Assembly: GCF_900168265.1 (NCBI RefSeq)
Contig: NZ_FVZF01000009.1
Location: 1-64,000 of the forward strand
DNA: 64,000 bases
From: Salegentibacter salarius
GTDB taxonomy: Bacteria; Bacteroidota; Bacteroidia; Flavobacteriales; Flavobacteriaceae
Direction of reading: 5' to 3'
The number at the start of each line of letters is the position of its first letter. Positions within the stretch are counted from its first letter, which is position 1. The notes below the pieces were generated by a model. It was not told where the DNA came from, did no database searches, and saw nothing but the letters and a program-made list of their open reading frames with translations. A program made the translations under genes and the position numbers. Of the stretch, positions 1 through 9,564 are shown piece after piece.

Positions 1-144
1 AAACTTGGATGTGAATTTTCTTCGTGTCATAATACAGTAAAATTAAGGTTATTTTTGAACTTAACTTACTGTCCTAATTTTTGGGGGATGATCACCTTTG
101 ATGATTGGTATGAAGATTATCCGCATAATAAAGAGGAAAATTAA
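1..144 (+). CDS. 3' end of an unidentified protein (partial)
   Basis: Frame 1 is open from the first base for 47 codons and ends with TAA. The visible tail is rich in aromatic and acidic residues (WGMITFDDWYEDYPHNKEEN), which looks like real protein rather than a chance frame. The start lies outside the window, so no family can be assigned. It converges on the DUF4249 pseudogene with only 24 bases between the two stops. Confidence 0.5.
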   Translation, partial: KLGCEFSSCHNTVKLRLFLNLTYCPNFWGMITFDDWYEDYPHNKEEN

Positions 145-168
145 TTTTTATAGTTTTTTAGTTTGAAA

Positions 169-1324
169 TTAATCTTCCCAAAAATCAGGCTTTTCATTAG
201 TTCCAAAAAATGTACAATCTACACAGCGCGCTGGCCTCACCAGTAAAAGACCACCATGGCTCGTTGAAGACCATCTTACCGCATTTCTTTCTAATAGTTT
301 TATTAAATTATCGATACTGGGTAACGTTTCTTCGCAAAGGGCGAAGGGTACAAATCGAGGTCTAATGCCCTCAGGATTATAGAAATCTCCATAATTAAAA
401 TAAATTCTCTTTGTAGTAACTGAGGAAACATTAAAAAAACCAATTGTTTTTTCATTTGGATTATTAATATTTGTAATATTTCCTTCTAAAAATCCTGGTT
501 GAGTTTGAGAAAAAATGTTTTCAGATCCTGAAAGCTCTTCTAAAATTTTATAATAATTATAGGCATCCCTGCCTATTACATATTGCTTTATTAAAAGGCT
601 GTACCTATTAGAAAGACTGGGATCTTTAGAGTCTATAAAGTTAATCAACAAGTCGTTTACACTATCATCTGAGAGTGAATTAGTATTGGCTAGTATAATT
701 TTCTGCGAAACATTGGTTTGATAACAAGTATATTCTTCCTTCTGTTTCGGTACTTCTACCGGGATGCCATCAACGAGAATCAAATCTTTTATTTTATCAT
801 AATTTGAATTGAATTTAAAGTTTCTACATATTCGTATTATAATAATTAGCCCCGCCTGCAGAAGTTTGATTATTTAAGGTAATAGCAACTCCATCTTCAC
901 CGCGGTAATTTATTCTATTGGCTTCCAATTCACCAATGCTACTGCTTCCCGATAATTGTGTTGGTTCAGAAATATATTCGTTACCATTCACCAAAATGCT
1001 AAGCTGGTAATTAATTCCCGGGCGGGCAGCGAAACTATCTAGAGAAATATAGCGGCCAGGTTCTAATTCCTGAAAAATATGCTCTTCCTCTCCTGTTACC
1101 CTAATATCTGCCCCTGACACCGGCTTAGGACCGGTAGAATCTATGGCAAAGGTTTGTGATATTTTAATCTCGTGTTTTTTCAACTCATTAGTTACCAAAC
1201 CTTCAATCACAATGGCTTCTTCAAAGTCTTCTGAATTTAAAGCAATTTCCTCTACGCAAGACGCCATAATCATCACGAAACCGATTAGAATGAAAAGCTT
1301 CTTATATTTCCGAATTAAAATCAT
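169..1324 (-). pseudogene. DUF4249 lipoprotein, second copy, broken by two frameshifts
   Basis: This is a paralogue of the intact DUF4249 gene at 3202-4386, with which it shares long near-identical stretches. The N-terminal piece (824-1324) has a signal peptide with a lipobox (MIMASC) and ends just after GGANYY. The C-terminal piece (169 to about 815) resumes at FKFNSNYDKIKDL and ends CVDCTFFGTNEKPDFWED, matching the paralogue's end. Aligned to the paralogue, the reading needs three frames. One base is lost after the YY codons (about 836) and one after the VET codons (about 820), with the middle frame reading YEYVET. Both lesions lie within about 20 bases. It is the last gene of the operon, so its loss should have no polar effect. 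Sequencing error is the main alternative. Confidence 0.85.
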
Positions 1325-1479
1325 TAAAATTGATAATTTAAGTTTGGTTGGTTGGATATGACTCTTTATGATTGCCTATAACTTCCTGTTCTAGATTTTT
1401 TAACTACAAATAAACTTCCTAAAATCGTTGAGAGATTTCATACAATAAGATACGAAAAACATTGCATTGGTATTTAGAC

Positions 1480-3186
1480 CTATTCTACTTTAAAAGTTTT
1501 TATTATCGATACCGGTTGACCTTGTTCAGTAAACCCCTGAAGGTTAATTTCAAACTTTCCTTTAAGATCTGAGGTATAAAAACTAATCCCGTTAGCCGAA
1601 TCTCCAGAATCTATATTAGGGTTCCACCAGAGCTGCGTTCTATAATCAGGGATTCTATTCAACTCTTCATTCTTATAATTTGGGCTATAATACTTCTTGG
1701 GTATTTGTGCTTTAGCCACAAGTTTAGATTTAATATAATTTTCTCTAAATACTTCCGGGAAATCTCCATCTTTAGTTTCTACCATTACCACGCCCTGATA
1801 AATTGCAGGACCAAAGAAGTACTTGCTTCGAAGAATACCAATACTTTCAATCTTTTCCGCATCAAAAGAAACCAGTTTATCATGATTTTGCACCACTACC
1901 CCATCTACAATCAACAAGGCAGGTAGCGTAAATTCACCATTAATATTTTGGTTTCTAACCATAATACTATGAGTTCCATCTTGATTTCTTCTAACTCTTC
2001 CAAATTCTATGATCTCCACAAAAGTCTGGGTAACCTCGGGAAACCTTGTATAATCATCTAAATTGAATTTAAGAAGCTCCTGGCCAAAGAAATACCCCTC
2101 ATCCTTCGGGAAGACTGTTCGGTCTGCTTTGGTGGCAGAGTATGCATTTTCAATTTGATTATTTATACTTTTCTCCAGAATATAATCTTTAAAACCTATT
2201 TGAACTATTGGTTTTTCAAAGTTTAACGAAGAAAAATCTGGTTGAGCAGTTGTAAATAATTCAACCTTATAATCATTTTGATTATAGTCTGTTAGTTGCA
2301 ACAACAACTCATCAACCGTCAGCTCATTATTTATTATAAAACTAAACTCCCCTTTATCGTCTATAGAAACAATTTTTACCTGACTTTCTTCACCAGGAAA
2401 GGAAACTATTAAATTCTTAGATTTTAATCCCGAATTATCATTTGCGCTTATTCTTCCTTTAATAAGAGAACCTCTTATTTCTGGCAGGGTAAAGTTGTCT
2501 GATAAATTCCAGTTTTTATTCCGGTAAAGCTTATTAAAATTAGTGCTTTTAAGCAGCGTAGGTTTACTAAAACTATCTATTCGCCTTACAGATATCGAAA
2601 AATCACCCAATATTTCTGTTGTGTGCTCCAAATCTAAGACTACTTCTTCCCGGGTTGAAAAGGATGTCTTATTCAATTTTAATTCCAGATCAGCTGCTGC
2701 TTCTTTCGTGTTTTTTTCTGAAGTAGATTCAGGGTTTTCCTGGAGTATAAGGCCTTCATTATTCTTTTGATAGGGGTTTAAAATTTGAATATCCTGTTCA
2801 AAATAATTTTCTTCATTTAGCATCCAGGAAGTATAGCCCAGGATTTTATATGCTCCCGACCTTAAGTCGGAAGGAATAAAGAAATCGGAATATGACTGAC
2901 CTTCCTCCAAATTTAATTTATGCTGAAAAACAATTTCTTTATCTGAATTTACTAAAACTACCCAGCCAACTTTACTTAGTTTGCTAAGCTTTTGGGTTTC
3001 GGCATTTATACTATAAAACTTGTAAAGTAATTTTTCCCCGCTAAATAATAAACTACTATTCAAATGAAGATAAACCTGTTCTTTAGGAATTTCTTTTTGA
3101 AGTAATTCTATGTTTGAGCTGCCTTGCGAATAAGCCAGGTTAAGCCCCAGGCAAGCTAAAAATACTATGAAAATCTTTTTATTCAT
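1480..3186 (-). CDS. Secreted MG2/plug-like surface protein
   Basis: 568 residues with a signal peptide ending in AYSQ. Residues about 35-140 look like an MG2 (macroglobulin-type) beta-sandwich (KEQVYLHLNSS...FSGEKLLYKFY...GAYKILGYTSWML), as seen in large Bacteroidota proteins linked to TonB receptors. Residues about 425-475 resemble a TonB plug segment (PALLIVDGVVVQ... ending GVVMVETKDGD). There is no beta-barrel, so it is unlikely to be a receptor itself. It lies 15 bases after the DUF4249 gene in the same operon and is probably periplasmic or outer-membrane attached, acting with the TonB receptor upstream. The substrate is unknown. The domain calls are from pattern recognition only. Confidence 0.7.
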   Translation of the reverse strand: MNKKIFIVFLACLGLNLAYSQGSSNIELLQKEIPKEQVYLHLNSSLLFSGEKLLYKFYSINAETQKLSKLSKVGWVVLVNSDKEIVFQHKLNLEEGQSYSDFFIPSDLRSGAYKILGYTSWMLNEENYFEQDIQILNPYQKNNEGLILQENPESTSEKNTKEAAADLELKLNKTSFSTREEVVLDLEHTTEILGDFSISVRRIDSFSKPTLLKSTNFNKLYRNKNWNLSDNFTLPEIRGSLIKGRISANDNSGLKSKNLIVSFPGEESQVKIVSIDDKGEFSFIINNELTVDELLLQLTDYNQNDYKVELFTTAQPDFSSLNFEKPIVQIGFKDYILEKSINNQIENAYSATKADRTVFPKDEGYFFGQELLKFNLDDYTRFPEVTQTFVEIIEFGRVRRNQDGTHSIMVRNQNINGEFTLPALLIVDGVVVQNHDKLVSFDAEKIESIGILRSKYFFGPAIYQGVVMVETKDGDFPEVFRENYIKSKLVAKAQIPKKYYSPNYKNEELNRIPDYRTQLWWNPNIDSGDSANGISFYTSDLKGKFEINLQGFTEQGQPVSIIKTFKVE

Positions 3187-3201
3187 TGTCTTGTTTTCTA
3201 A

Positions 3202-4386
3202 TTAATCTTCCCAAAATTCTGGTTTCTCATTGGTGCCAAAGACCGTACAATCTACACAACGTCTAGGTACAACATAAACCGGGCGCTCCTGATTTAAAGG
3301 TAAAGGAATTGGGGTTTCATACCATCTAACACCATTATTTTCCAATTGTTCTTTTAATACTTCTATGGTGGGAAAGGTGACTTCACAAGAAGCATCAGAT
3401 ACAAATTTTGGTCTTATGCCGTCGGGGTTATAAAAATCTTGGTAATTAAAATAGATTCTTTTGGTACTAACAGAGGAAACATTAAAAAAACCAATCACTT
3501 TTTCTTCAGGATTATTGATATTTTCGATATTTCCTTCAAAATAACCAGGCTGACTTTGAGAAAAAATGTTTTCGGAACCCGAAAGCTCCTCTAGAATCTG
3601 GTAATAAGAATAAGCTTCCCTGTTTATTACATATTGCTTAACTAAAAGACTATACCTATTTGAAATTTTAGGATGATCGGCATCTATAAAATTAATCAGC
3701 AAATCATTTACGCTATCTTCCGAAAGTGAATTGGTATTCGCCAGTATGATATCCTGAGAATTATTTGTTTGATAGCACGTATACTCTTCTTTTTGCTTTG
3801 GAACTAATTTAGCCAGACCATCTTCTATTATAATATCAGTGCTTTTAAACATATTAGATGTAAATTTAAAAGTCTCCGTAAACTCATAACGGTAGTAATT
3901 AGCATCACCTGTAGAAGTTTGATTGCTCAAGGTTATAGCCACGCCATCTTCTCCCTGGTAATCAACTCTATTAGCATCTAATTGACCAATGTTACTTGTT
4001 CCGGGTAATTGTGCTGTTTGTGATCTATATTCCTGACCATTCACTAAAATATTCAACTCGTAATCCACTCCGGGAGAGGCCGCAAAGCTATCTTTAGAAA
4101 CATATATTCCAGGTTCGCTTTCCTGGAATTCAAACTCACTGTTTCCTATCACTCTAACATCAGCACCAGATAAAGCACTTGGTCCAGTAGAGTCTATAGC
4201 ATACACTCGCGATAATTTAATTTCATGTTGTCTGAGTTCATTAGTAATAGTACCCTCTATTACAATTGCTTCCTCAAAGCCTTCAGATTCTATAGGTATT
4301 TCTTCAACACAAGAAACTATTAGCATTGCTATAGCTAACAGAAAAAAGGTCTTATTATATTTATGAATAAACGTAATCAATTTCAT
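3202..4386 (-). CDS. DUF4249 domain lipoprotein
   Basis: 394 residues. The signal peptide ends in a lipobox (MLIVSC, Cys26), so the mature protein should be a lipoprotein. The rest fits DUF4249: an Ig-like N-terminal half (EAIVIEGTITNELRQHEIKLSR), a middle block GEDGVAITLSNQ, and a C-terminal Cys pair in CVDCTVFGTNEKPEFWED. DUF4249 genes usually sit directly after a TonB receptor, as here with a gap of 5 bases, and probably act as the receptor's surface or periplasmic partner. The ligand is unknown. A second, damaged copy lies two genes downstream at 169-1324. Confidence 0.85.
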   Translation of the reverse strand: MKLITFIHKYNKTFFLLAIAMLIVSCVEEIPIESEGFEEAIVIEGTITNELRQHEIKLSRVYAIDSTGPSALSGADVRVIGNSEFEFQESEPGIYVSKDSFAASPGVDYELNILVNGQEYRSQTAQLPGTSNIGQLDANRVDYQGEDGVAITLSNQTSTGDANYYRYEFTETFKFTSNMFKSTDIIIEDGLAKLVPKQKEEYTCYQTNNSQDIILANTNSLSEDSVNDLLINFIDADHPKISNRYSLLVKQYVINREAYSYYQILEELSGSENIFSQSQPGYFEGNIENINNPEEKVIGFFNVSSVSTKRIYFNYQDFYNPDGIRPKFVSDASCEVTFPTIEVLKEQLENNGVRWYETPIPLPLNQERPVYVVPRRCVDCTVFGTNEKPEFWED

Positions 4387-4391
4387 TACTA

Positions 4392-7145
4392 TTAAAATCT
4401 AAAATTATAGGTGATTGTAGGAATTGGAATAGAGAAAATTGAACTTTGATAGGCCTTCACTTCTCCACTATCGGTTACAAAAAATACTGAATAGGGATTG
4501 TTTCTACCCAGCACATTATAGACCGAAATATTCCAGAAGCTGTGCGCAAATTTTTCAATCTTATGGTTTCCTTCCACATTAAAACTCAAATCCAATCGGT
4601 AATAGTCTGGAATCCTAAATTGGTTCCTGTCACTATACAATACATACTCAGAATTATTAAAATTATATTTCCCAATTGGATAGGTCACCGGTCTCCCCGT
4701 TTGGTAAACAAAATTGGCTGAAAAGCTGAAACGCTGCGTAAGCTTATAATTTAGCACCGCGCTAAAGTCATGTGGTTTATCAAAATTTGTAGGGAAAAAT
4801 TCGCCGTTATTTACTGTTTCTTCCTGGAAATCTCCTGCTAATTTTATAAAAGACCTGGAATAGGTATAGCCCAAATATCCATTTAACCTTCCTTTATTTT
4901 TTCTAACCAGGAATTCTACCCCATAGGCTTCACCTTCACCCTGCAGAACTTCGGTTTCTATATTTTCATTTAAGAATAAATCGGCGCCAATCTTATAATC
5001 TAAGAGATTATCTGAGGTTTTATAATAGCCTTCTAAACTAAGTTCGTAAATATTTTCATCAAAATTCTTGAAGAATCCTAAACCAAATTGATTGGCTCGT
5101 TGCGGTTTTATATAAGAATCTGAAAGTTTATAAGTATCGGTTGGGGCGGCTGTAGTATTATTAGATAAGGTATGAATGTATTGGTAAGTATTGTTATAAC
5201 TCACTTTTGTTGAAAATGTTGGTGTTATAAAATACCTACCGGAAACCCTAACTTCGGGGCCGCCATAAGTTTCTATCACTTCCCCACTATCATAGTTTTC
5301 TACACCTGTAGCGGTATTGTCGTTTCTTGGTAAACCTTCTTCATAGGTGTTTAATTGAGCGGGTCCAAAGGCGGTGTAAAAAGAATATCGTAAACCTGCA
5401 TTAATTAATAGTTTTTCGGTTACTTCAAAACTATCTTCAATATAAATGGCGGTTTCTAAAGCTCTTTCCTCGGGTATACTAACTTGTTCAATGAGAGATT
5501 CGGCACTTCCGGGATTAATTTCGCCGGGAGAAACCATATAATATTTTCCGCTTATTCCATAGTTAAAAGTATGTGCCTTGCTATGAAAGTATTTCATTTT
5601 TAATTTCACTTCAGATTCATTGATGGTGTATCCCGATTCAAAATCATTATTGAAATCACTAGCATAATCTAAATTGAAATCATAATTACTATTGGTTAGT
5701 ACCAGCTCTCCCTGGTGCTTTTCATTAAAATATTTATTGTAAGAAAGCGAAAACATCCTGTTGGTGTAACTAAATAACGAGTCTGAAGTGATACTAAAAA
5801 CATCACTGCTATAATATCCGCTAACATTTAACTCGTCACTATTATCAAATTTATGGTTGTATTTGGCCACAACATCATAAAACGAAGCCTGGCTACCTTC
5901 TAAAGATTCATCTTCTAAAAGATTTAAAATCCAATCTGAATATGTTCCGCGGCCACCTACAATTAAACTCGATTTACCTTCTACAATTGGGATTTCCAGA
6001 CTAAGGTTCCCGGTAACCGGTCCTATAGAAACTTCGCCGGTAAACTCTTCTTTATTTCCCGTTTTGGTATTAAGGTCAAAAACCGAAGATAATCTCCCTC
6101 CATATTCCGCTGGAATACTTCCTTTATAAATACTCACATCTCCAGTGGTGAAAGGATTTAGCCCAGAAAATATTCCGAAGAAATGGGCAGGATTATAAAT
6201 TACTCCTTCATCGAGCAGAATTAAATTCTGGTCGGTTTTCCCACCTCTTACATTATAACCGCTTGCGCCCTCTCCAGCCGTAGAAATTCCCGGTAAGGTA
6301 GTGGCTACTTTTAAAATATCGCGCTCACCCAAAACGAGTGGAATATTCTTAATTTCGGCTACATTTATCCTTTCTACCCCGGTAAGGGCAGTTCTAACAT
6401 TATCCCTTGCGTTAGCTTCAACCAAAACTTCGCCCAATTCTTCAAAACTTTCTTTCAGTTGTAGATTTAAAACCCCGTCGTTGTAAACTACGAGACGCTT
6501 CTTAACTTTATCGATTCCAAGTGCCTGAGTTTCAAAAATGTTTATTCCTTTAGGAAGCCTAATTTCGTAATTTCCATTAATATCTGTAACCGTCCCTTTA
6601 TCCTGATTAGGGATCAAAATATTTAATCCAGAGATAGGTTCTCCTTTCTCTGAAACCACTCGGCCGCTAAGCTTATAAGTACTTCTGTTAGACTGTCTAT
6701 TTTCCTTTCCTATTAAAACGGTTTCCACTACTTCAGCCTGCTCCTCATTATCATTATAAAAAACAGGATCAGCACTTTGATTTTCTTCTTTTGCAACTGC
6801 AGTTTCTTCTCGGGTTCCTAAAAAGCCTTCCGGTAACCGGTCATAAATTATACTACCGCGAGTTAGAATAATACGCTGTCCTTTTACAAAGTAATTAATA
6901 TTGGTTTCTTCCAATAAGTCTTCTAATAGTTCTGTTACTTTGGTTTGCGAATATTCTCCAGAAAATTTAGCAAGGCCAAACCAGTCTTCATCAAAAAAGA
7001 ATTGATAATCGGTTTTCGCTTCAATTTCAGCTAAAATATCTGGCATTTCTTTATTCTCAAAACTTATCGATATTTCTGGATCGACTGTTTGTGCGTAAGT
7101 GAAAGGGAAGTATATAAGTAAAAAAAGGAGTAAATATTTTCTCAT
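4392..7145 (-). CDS. STN-containing TonB-dependent outer-membrane receptor
   Basis: 917 residues. Signal peptide to about residue 18, then an STN (secretin/TonB N-terminal) domain (about 22-100, EISISFENKEMPDILAEIEA). A carboxypeptidase-regulatory-like domain follows (about 158-240, SGRVVSEKGEPISGLNILIP), then a plug (about 250-360, LPGIST...YNVRGGKTDQNLILLDEG) and a 22-strand-type barrel ending YNFRF with a terminal Phe. It imports an unknown substrate across the outer membrane using TonB energy. STN domains often signal to FecR-type anti-sigma factors, but no sigma/FecR pair is near. Its start overlaps the previous gene's stop by 4 bases (ATGA), so the two are translationally coupled. Confidence 0.93.
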   Translation of the reverse strand: MRKYLLLFLLIYFPFTYAQTVDPEISISFENKEMPDILAEIEAKTDYQFFFDEDWFGLAKFSGEYSQTKVTELLEDLLEETNINYFVKGQRIILTRGSIIYDRLPEGFLGTREETAVAKEENQSADPVFYNDNEEQAEVVETVLIGKENRQSNRSTYKLSGRVVSEKGEPISGLNILIPNQDKGTVTDINGNYEIRLPKGINIFETQALGIDKVKKRLVVYNDGVLNLQLKESFEELGEVLVEANARDNVRTALTGVERINVAEIKNIPLVLGERDILKVATTLPGISTAGEGASGYNVRGGKTDQNLILLDEGVIYNPAHFFGIFSGLNPFTTGDVSIYKGSIPAEYGGRLSSVFDLNTKTGNKEEFTGEVSIGPVTGNLSLEIPIVEGKSSLIVGGRGTYSDWILNLLEDESLEGSQASFYDVVAKYNHKFDNSDELNVSGYYSSDVFSITSDSLFSYTNRMFSLSYNKYFNEKHQGELVLTNSNYDFNLDYASDFNNDFESGYTINESEVKLKMKYFHSKAHTFNYGISGKYYMVSPGEINPGSAESLIEQVSIPEERALETAIYIEDSFEVTEKLLINAGLRYSFYTAFGPAQLNTYEEGLPRNDNTATGVENYDSGEVIETYGGPEVRVSGRYFITPTFSTKVSYNNTYQYIHTLSNNTTAAPTDTYKLSDSYIKPQRANQFGLGFFKNFDENIYELSLEGYYKTSDNLLDYKIGADLFLNENIETEVLQGEGEAYGVEFLVRKNKGRLNGYLGYTYSRSFIKLAGDFQEETVNNGEFFPTNFDKPHDFSAVLNYKLTQRFSFSANFVYQTGRPVTYPIGKYNFNNSEYVLYSDRNQFRIPDYYRLDLSFNVEGNHKIEKFAHSFWNISVYNVLGRNNPYSVFFVTDSGEVKAYQSSIFSIPIPTITYNFRF

Positions 7146-7879
7146 TCTTGAATTTGATTTGTAGCAGAAGGAATAAGGCTATTTATTTCATTGGCCAGGT
7201 TTTTCATAAAAAGATCTGGATTATTCCGAGATTGTTTCCTGTATTTGCTATAAAAACCTCTTATTTCACTTTTTAGGTCTGGAAATTTAGAATATACATC
7301 TCTTCGGTTATCCAGCTCGAAAAATTCATCTTTAAACTGAAAAATATAATCGGGATCGGCAGGACTAAATTCACTATACGCCACACTCCTATCCCTAATT
7401 TCCATTCTATTTCTAAGATGTTTCTTAAAAATTTTAAAGGCTCCTTCTTCATTAATTACTTCATAGAAACCCAAGATATCTGAGTTATTATTAGACTTTA
7501 AATATCTAAACTTATTTTCATCAATCTGGAATTGATTCACCTGATTATCTATAAGCTGAAAAATAAAATTTCTTTGATCTTGCTCGAGATTAACCAATAA
7601 TAGATCGTCGTAGATGTTATATTTTAAAGGTACTTCGTAAAAAGTTTGACCGTTATAGGTAACACTTCCTTTCTGAAACTCCTGTGTTTCAAAAAATTTA
7701 TGTTTTTCATTAATCATCCTATCGGTTTCCACGTATTCAATTCCCTGAAACAGCGTAGTATTCTCAATCCCAATATTTTGATCGTACCAGGAAAAGATTT
7801 TTTCTTCCGAATAATTCTGGGAGAAAGTGGAAAGTGTAATTATAAAAAACGAAAAAAAGAGAAAGTAATTTTTATACAT
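7142..7879 (-). CDS. Secreted protein of unknown function, first gene of TonB/DUF4249 operon
   Basis: 245 residues, signal peptide to about residue 20 (ITLSTFSQ), otherwise hydrophilic with many Asn, Phe and charged residues. I do not recognise a family. It has a run of short beta-type blocks (GSVTYNGQTFYEVPLKYNIYDD) followed by a helical, basic C-terminal half (FKKHLRNRMEIRDR; YSKYRKQSRNN). It is the first gene of a five-gene operon and overlaps the TonB receptor by 4 bases, so it is probably made with and works beside the receptor in the periplasm. The layout resembles small leader proteins found before DUF4249-type receptors, but the role is not known. Confidence 0.6.
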   Translation of the reverse strand: MYKNYFLFFSFFIITLSTFSQNYSEEKIFSWYDQNIGIENTTLFQGIEYVETDRMINEKHKFFETQEFQKGSVTYNGQTFYEVPLKYNIYDDLLLVNLEQDQRNFIFQLIDNQVNQFQIDENKFRYLKSNNNSDILGFYEVINEEGAFKIFKKHLRNRMEIRDRSVAYSEFSPADPDYIFQFKDEFFELDNRRDVYSKFPDLKSEIRGFYSKYRKQSRNNPDLFMKNLANEINSLIPSATNQIQE

Positions 7880-8045
7880 TCAGTAGCTAATAGGTAAATA
7901 ATTCGCAATATTTCTGGAAAACTACAAAATAAAATAGTTATTTTTCAACCTTTTACCCTTTATAATTAAAAAATAAATTAAAAACATTAAGATTTTTAAT
8001 CTAGAAAACTGAGAACAATCATAAATTACATCTGTTAGAAAGTTA

Positions 8046-8053
8046 TAAATTTG
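8046..8053 (+). promoter_or_regulatory. Bacteroidota -7 box upstream of deoC
   Basis: TAAATTTG fits the TAnnTTTG consensus and lies 19 bases before the deoC start. No TTG is seen at the expected -33 spacing, so the call rests on the -7 box alone. Confidence 0.4.
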
Positions 8054-8072
8054 TAAATCCTAAAAAGAGACG

Positions 8073-8723
8073 ATGCAACTCAACCAATTTATAGATCACA
8101 CCTTATTAAAACCCACGGCAACCCCTGAAGATATTGAAAACTTATGCAAGGAGGCAATAGCACATCAATTTATTGCCGTTTGTATCCCTCCTTCTTATTT
8201 GAAGCACGCTAAATCGGTTTTAAAAGATTCTAATGTAAAATTAGCAACGGTAACAGGTTTTCCATTAGGAGCCATGACCACAGAGGCTAAGGTTTTTGAA
8301 GCCAAAGACGCTATTGTAAATGGTGCTGATGAAATTGATATGGTAATTAATATTGGAATGCTAAAAGGGGGTGATGCCAATTACATAGAAAATGAAATCG
8401 CTGAAATTAAAAAGGCTATAGGTTCTAAAATTCTCAAGGTAATTATTGAAACCTGCTATTTAACCGATGCTGAAAAAGAAGCAGCCTGTAAAGCTGCATT
8501 AAATGCAAATGCCGATTTCGTAAAAACTTCTACTGGTTTTGGAACTGGTGGCGCTACATTTGAAGATGTAAAACTAATGAAGAAAATTGCAGGAGATAAA
8601 ATGCAAATTAAGGCTTCAGGCGGAATTAAAGATCGGGAAACCGCTATCAAATATATAGAATTAGGAGTTTCCAGACTGGGAACATCCTCGGGTATAAAAT
8701 TAGTAACATCAGAAGAAAACTAG
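8073..8723 (+). CDS. deoC: Deoxyribose-phosphate aldolase
   Basis: 216 residues, the usual length for short DeoC proteins. It cleaves 2-deoxyribose 5-phosphate to glyceraldehyde 3-phosphate and acetaldehyde in the cytoplasm, the last step of deoxynucleoside breakdown. The N-terminus reads IDHTLLKPTAT. The Schiff-base lysine is Lys151 in FVKTSTGFGTGG, the second active-site lysine is Lys180 in IKASGGIK, and the acidic residue is in EIDMVINIG. The stop is one base from the deoD start, so the two form a nucleoside salvage operon: phosphorolysis by DeoD gives (deoxy)ribose 1-phosphate, and DeoC removes the isomerised sugar. No deoB mutase is in view. Confidence 0.97.
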   Translation: MQLNQFIDHTLLKPTATPEDIENLCKEAIAHQFIAVCIPPSYLKHAKSVLKDSNVKLATVTGFPLGAMTTEAKVFEAKDAIVNGADEIDMVINIGMLKGGDANYIENEIAEIKKAIGSKILKVIIETCYLTDAEKEAACKAALNANADFVKTSTGFGTGGATFEDVKLMKKIAGDKMQIKASGGIKDRETAIKYIELGVSRLGTSSGIKLVTSEEN

Positions 8724-8724
8724 T

Positions 8725-9423
8725 ATGAGTGTACATATACAAGCACAAAAAGGTGAAATCGCAGAAAATGTTTTACTTCCGGGAGATCCCTTAAGAGCAA
8801 AATGGATTGCCGAGAACTTCCTGGAAAATGCTGTTTGTTATAATGAAGTTCGCGGAATGCTGGGTTATACCGGCACATATAAAGGCAATAAGATTTCTGT
8901 GCAGGCAACCGGGATGGGTATTCCTTCTGCATTGATTTATGCAACAGAATTAATTACAGAATACGGAGCTAAAAAACTTATTCGAGTTGGCTCTGCGGGT
9001 TCCTATCAAAAAGATTTAAAAGTAAATGATGTGGTTCTGGCTATGGCTGCTTCTTCCAATTCAGGCTTTAACAAAGCTAAATTTCAACACGCCGACTTCG
9101 CTCCTACCGTAGATTTCGAATTGTTTATGAATGCGGTAAAATTTGCCCAAAAGAACAATATTCCGTTTGAAGCCGGTAATGTGCTTTCGTCAGATATATT
9201 TTATGAAGAAAACGATCTCAGTTATAAAAAATGGGCCGATTATGGGGTGTTGTGTGTAGAAATGGAAACTGCAGGCCTCTACACGGTTGCTGCCAAATAT
9301 AACGTCCAGGCACTTTCTGTACTTACGGTTTCAGATTCTCTGGTTACAGGTGAGCATTTGCCTGCAAAAGAAAGGGAACAAAGTTTTAGCCGAATGGTTG
9401 AAATAGCATTAGGCAGTATTTAA
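8725..9423 (+). CDS. deoD: Purine-nucleoside phosphorylase, DeoD type
   Basis: 232 residues, normal for the hexameric DeoD family. It splits purine (deoxy)nucleosides with phosphate into base and (deoxy)ribose 1-phosphate. Visible landmarks are the phosphate-binding LLPGDPLRAK near residue 20, the RVGSAGS loop near residue 90, the nucleoside-binding CVEMETAGLY near residue 180 and the catalytic Asp in VSDSLVTGE near residue 204. It follows deoC with a one-base gap in the same operon. A repeat-rich stretch lies downstream. Confidence 0.96.
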   Translation: MSVHIQAQKGEIAENVLLPGDPLRAKWIAENFLENAVCYNEVRGMLGYTGTYKGNKISVQATGMGIPSALIYATELITEYGAKKLIRVGSAGSYQKDLKVNDVVLAMAASSNSGFNKAKFQHADFAPTVDFELFMNAVKFAQKNNIPFEAGNVLSSDIFYEENDLSYKKWADYGVLCVEMETAGLYTVAAKYNVQALSVLTVSDSLVTGEHLPAKEREQSFSRMVEIALGSI

Positions 9424-9463
9424 GCTGGTTTGGGGAAATTTCATTAAATTCGGGATTAAATCA

Positions 9464-9553
9464 CCTCGCGGCAAGCCAAGGAACCATTAAATGGAAATTT
9501 TTTTTGGATTTCGCGGCAAGCCTAAGAGCAATAAATCTCGATTATCGAGTAAA
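9464..9553 (+). repeat. Family B intergenic repeat (GCGGCAAGCC / CTCGATTATCGAG)
   Basis: Two tandem blocks, CTCGCGGCAAGCCAAG at 9465-9480 and TTCGCGGCAAGCCTAAG at 9511-9527, are followed by a perfect palindrome CTCGATTATCGAG at 9537-9549. The second block runs on as GAGCA-(A/T)-rich-CTCGATTATCGAGTAAA. The same tail occurs at 49596-49623 and, inverted, at 48201-48220. It lies between deoD and the next + strand gene. Confidence 0.7.
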
Positions 9554-9564
9554 TCCTGAATAAA

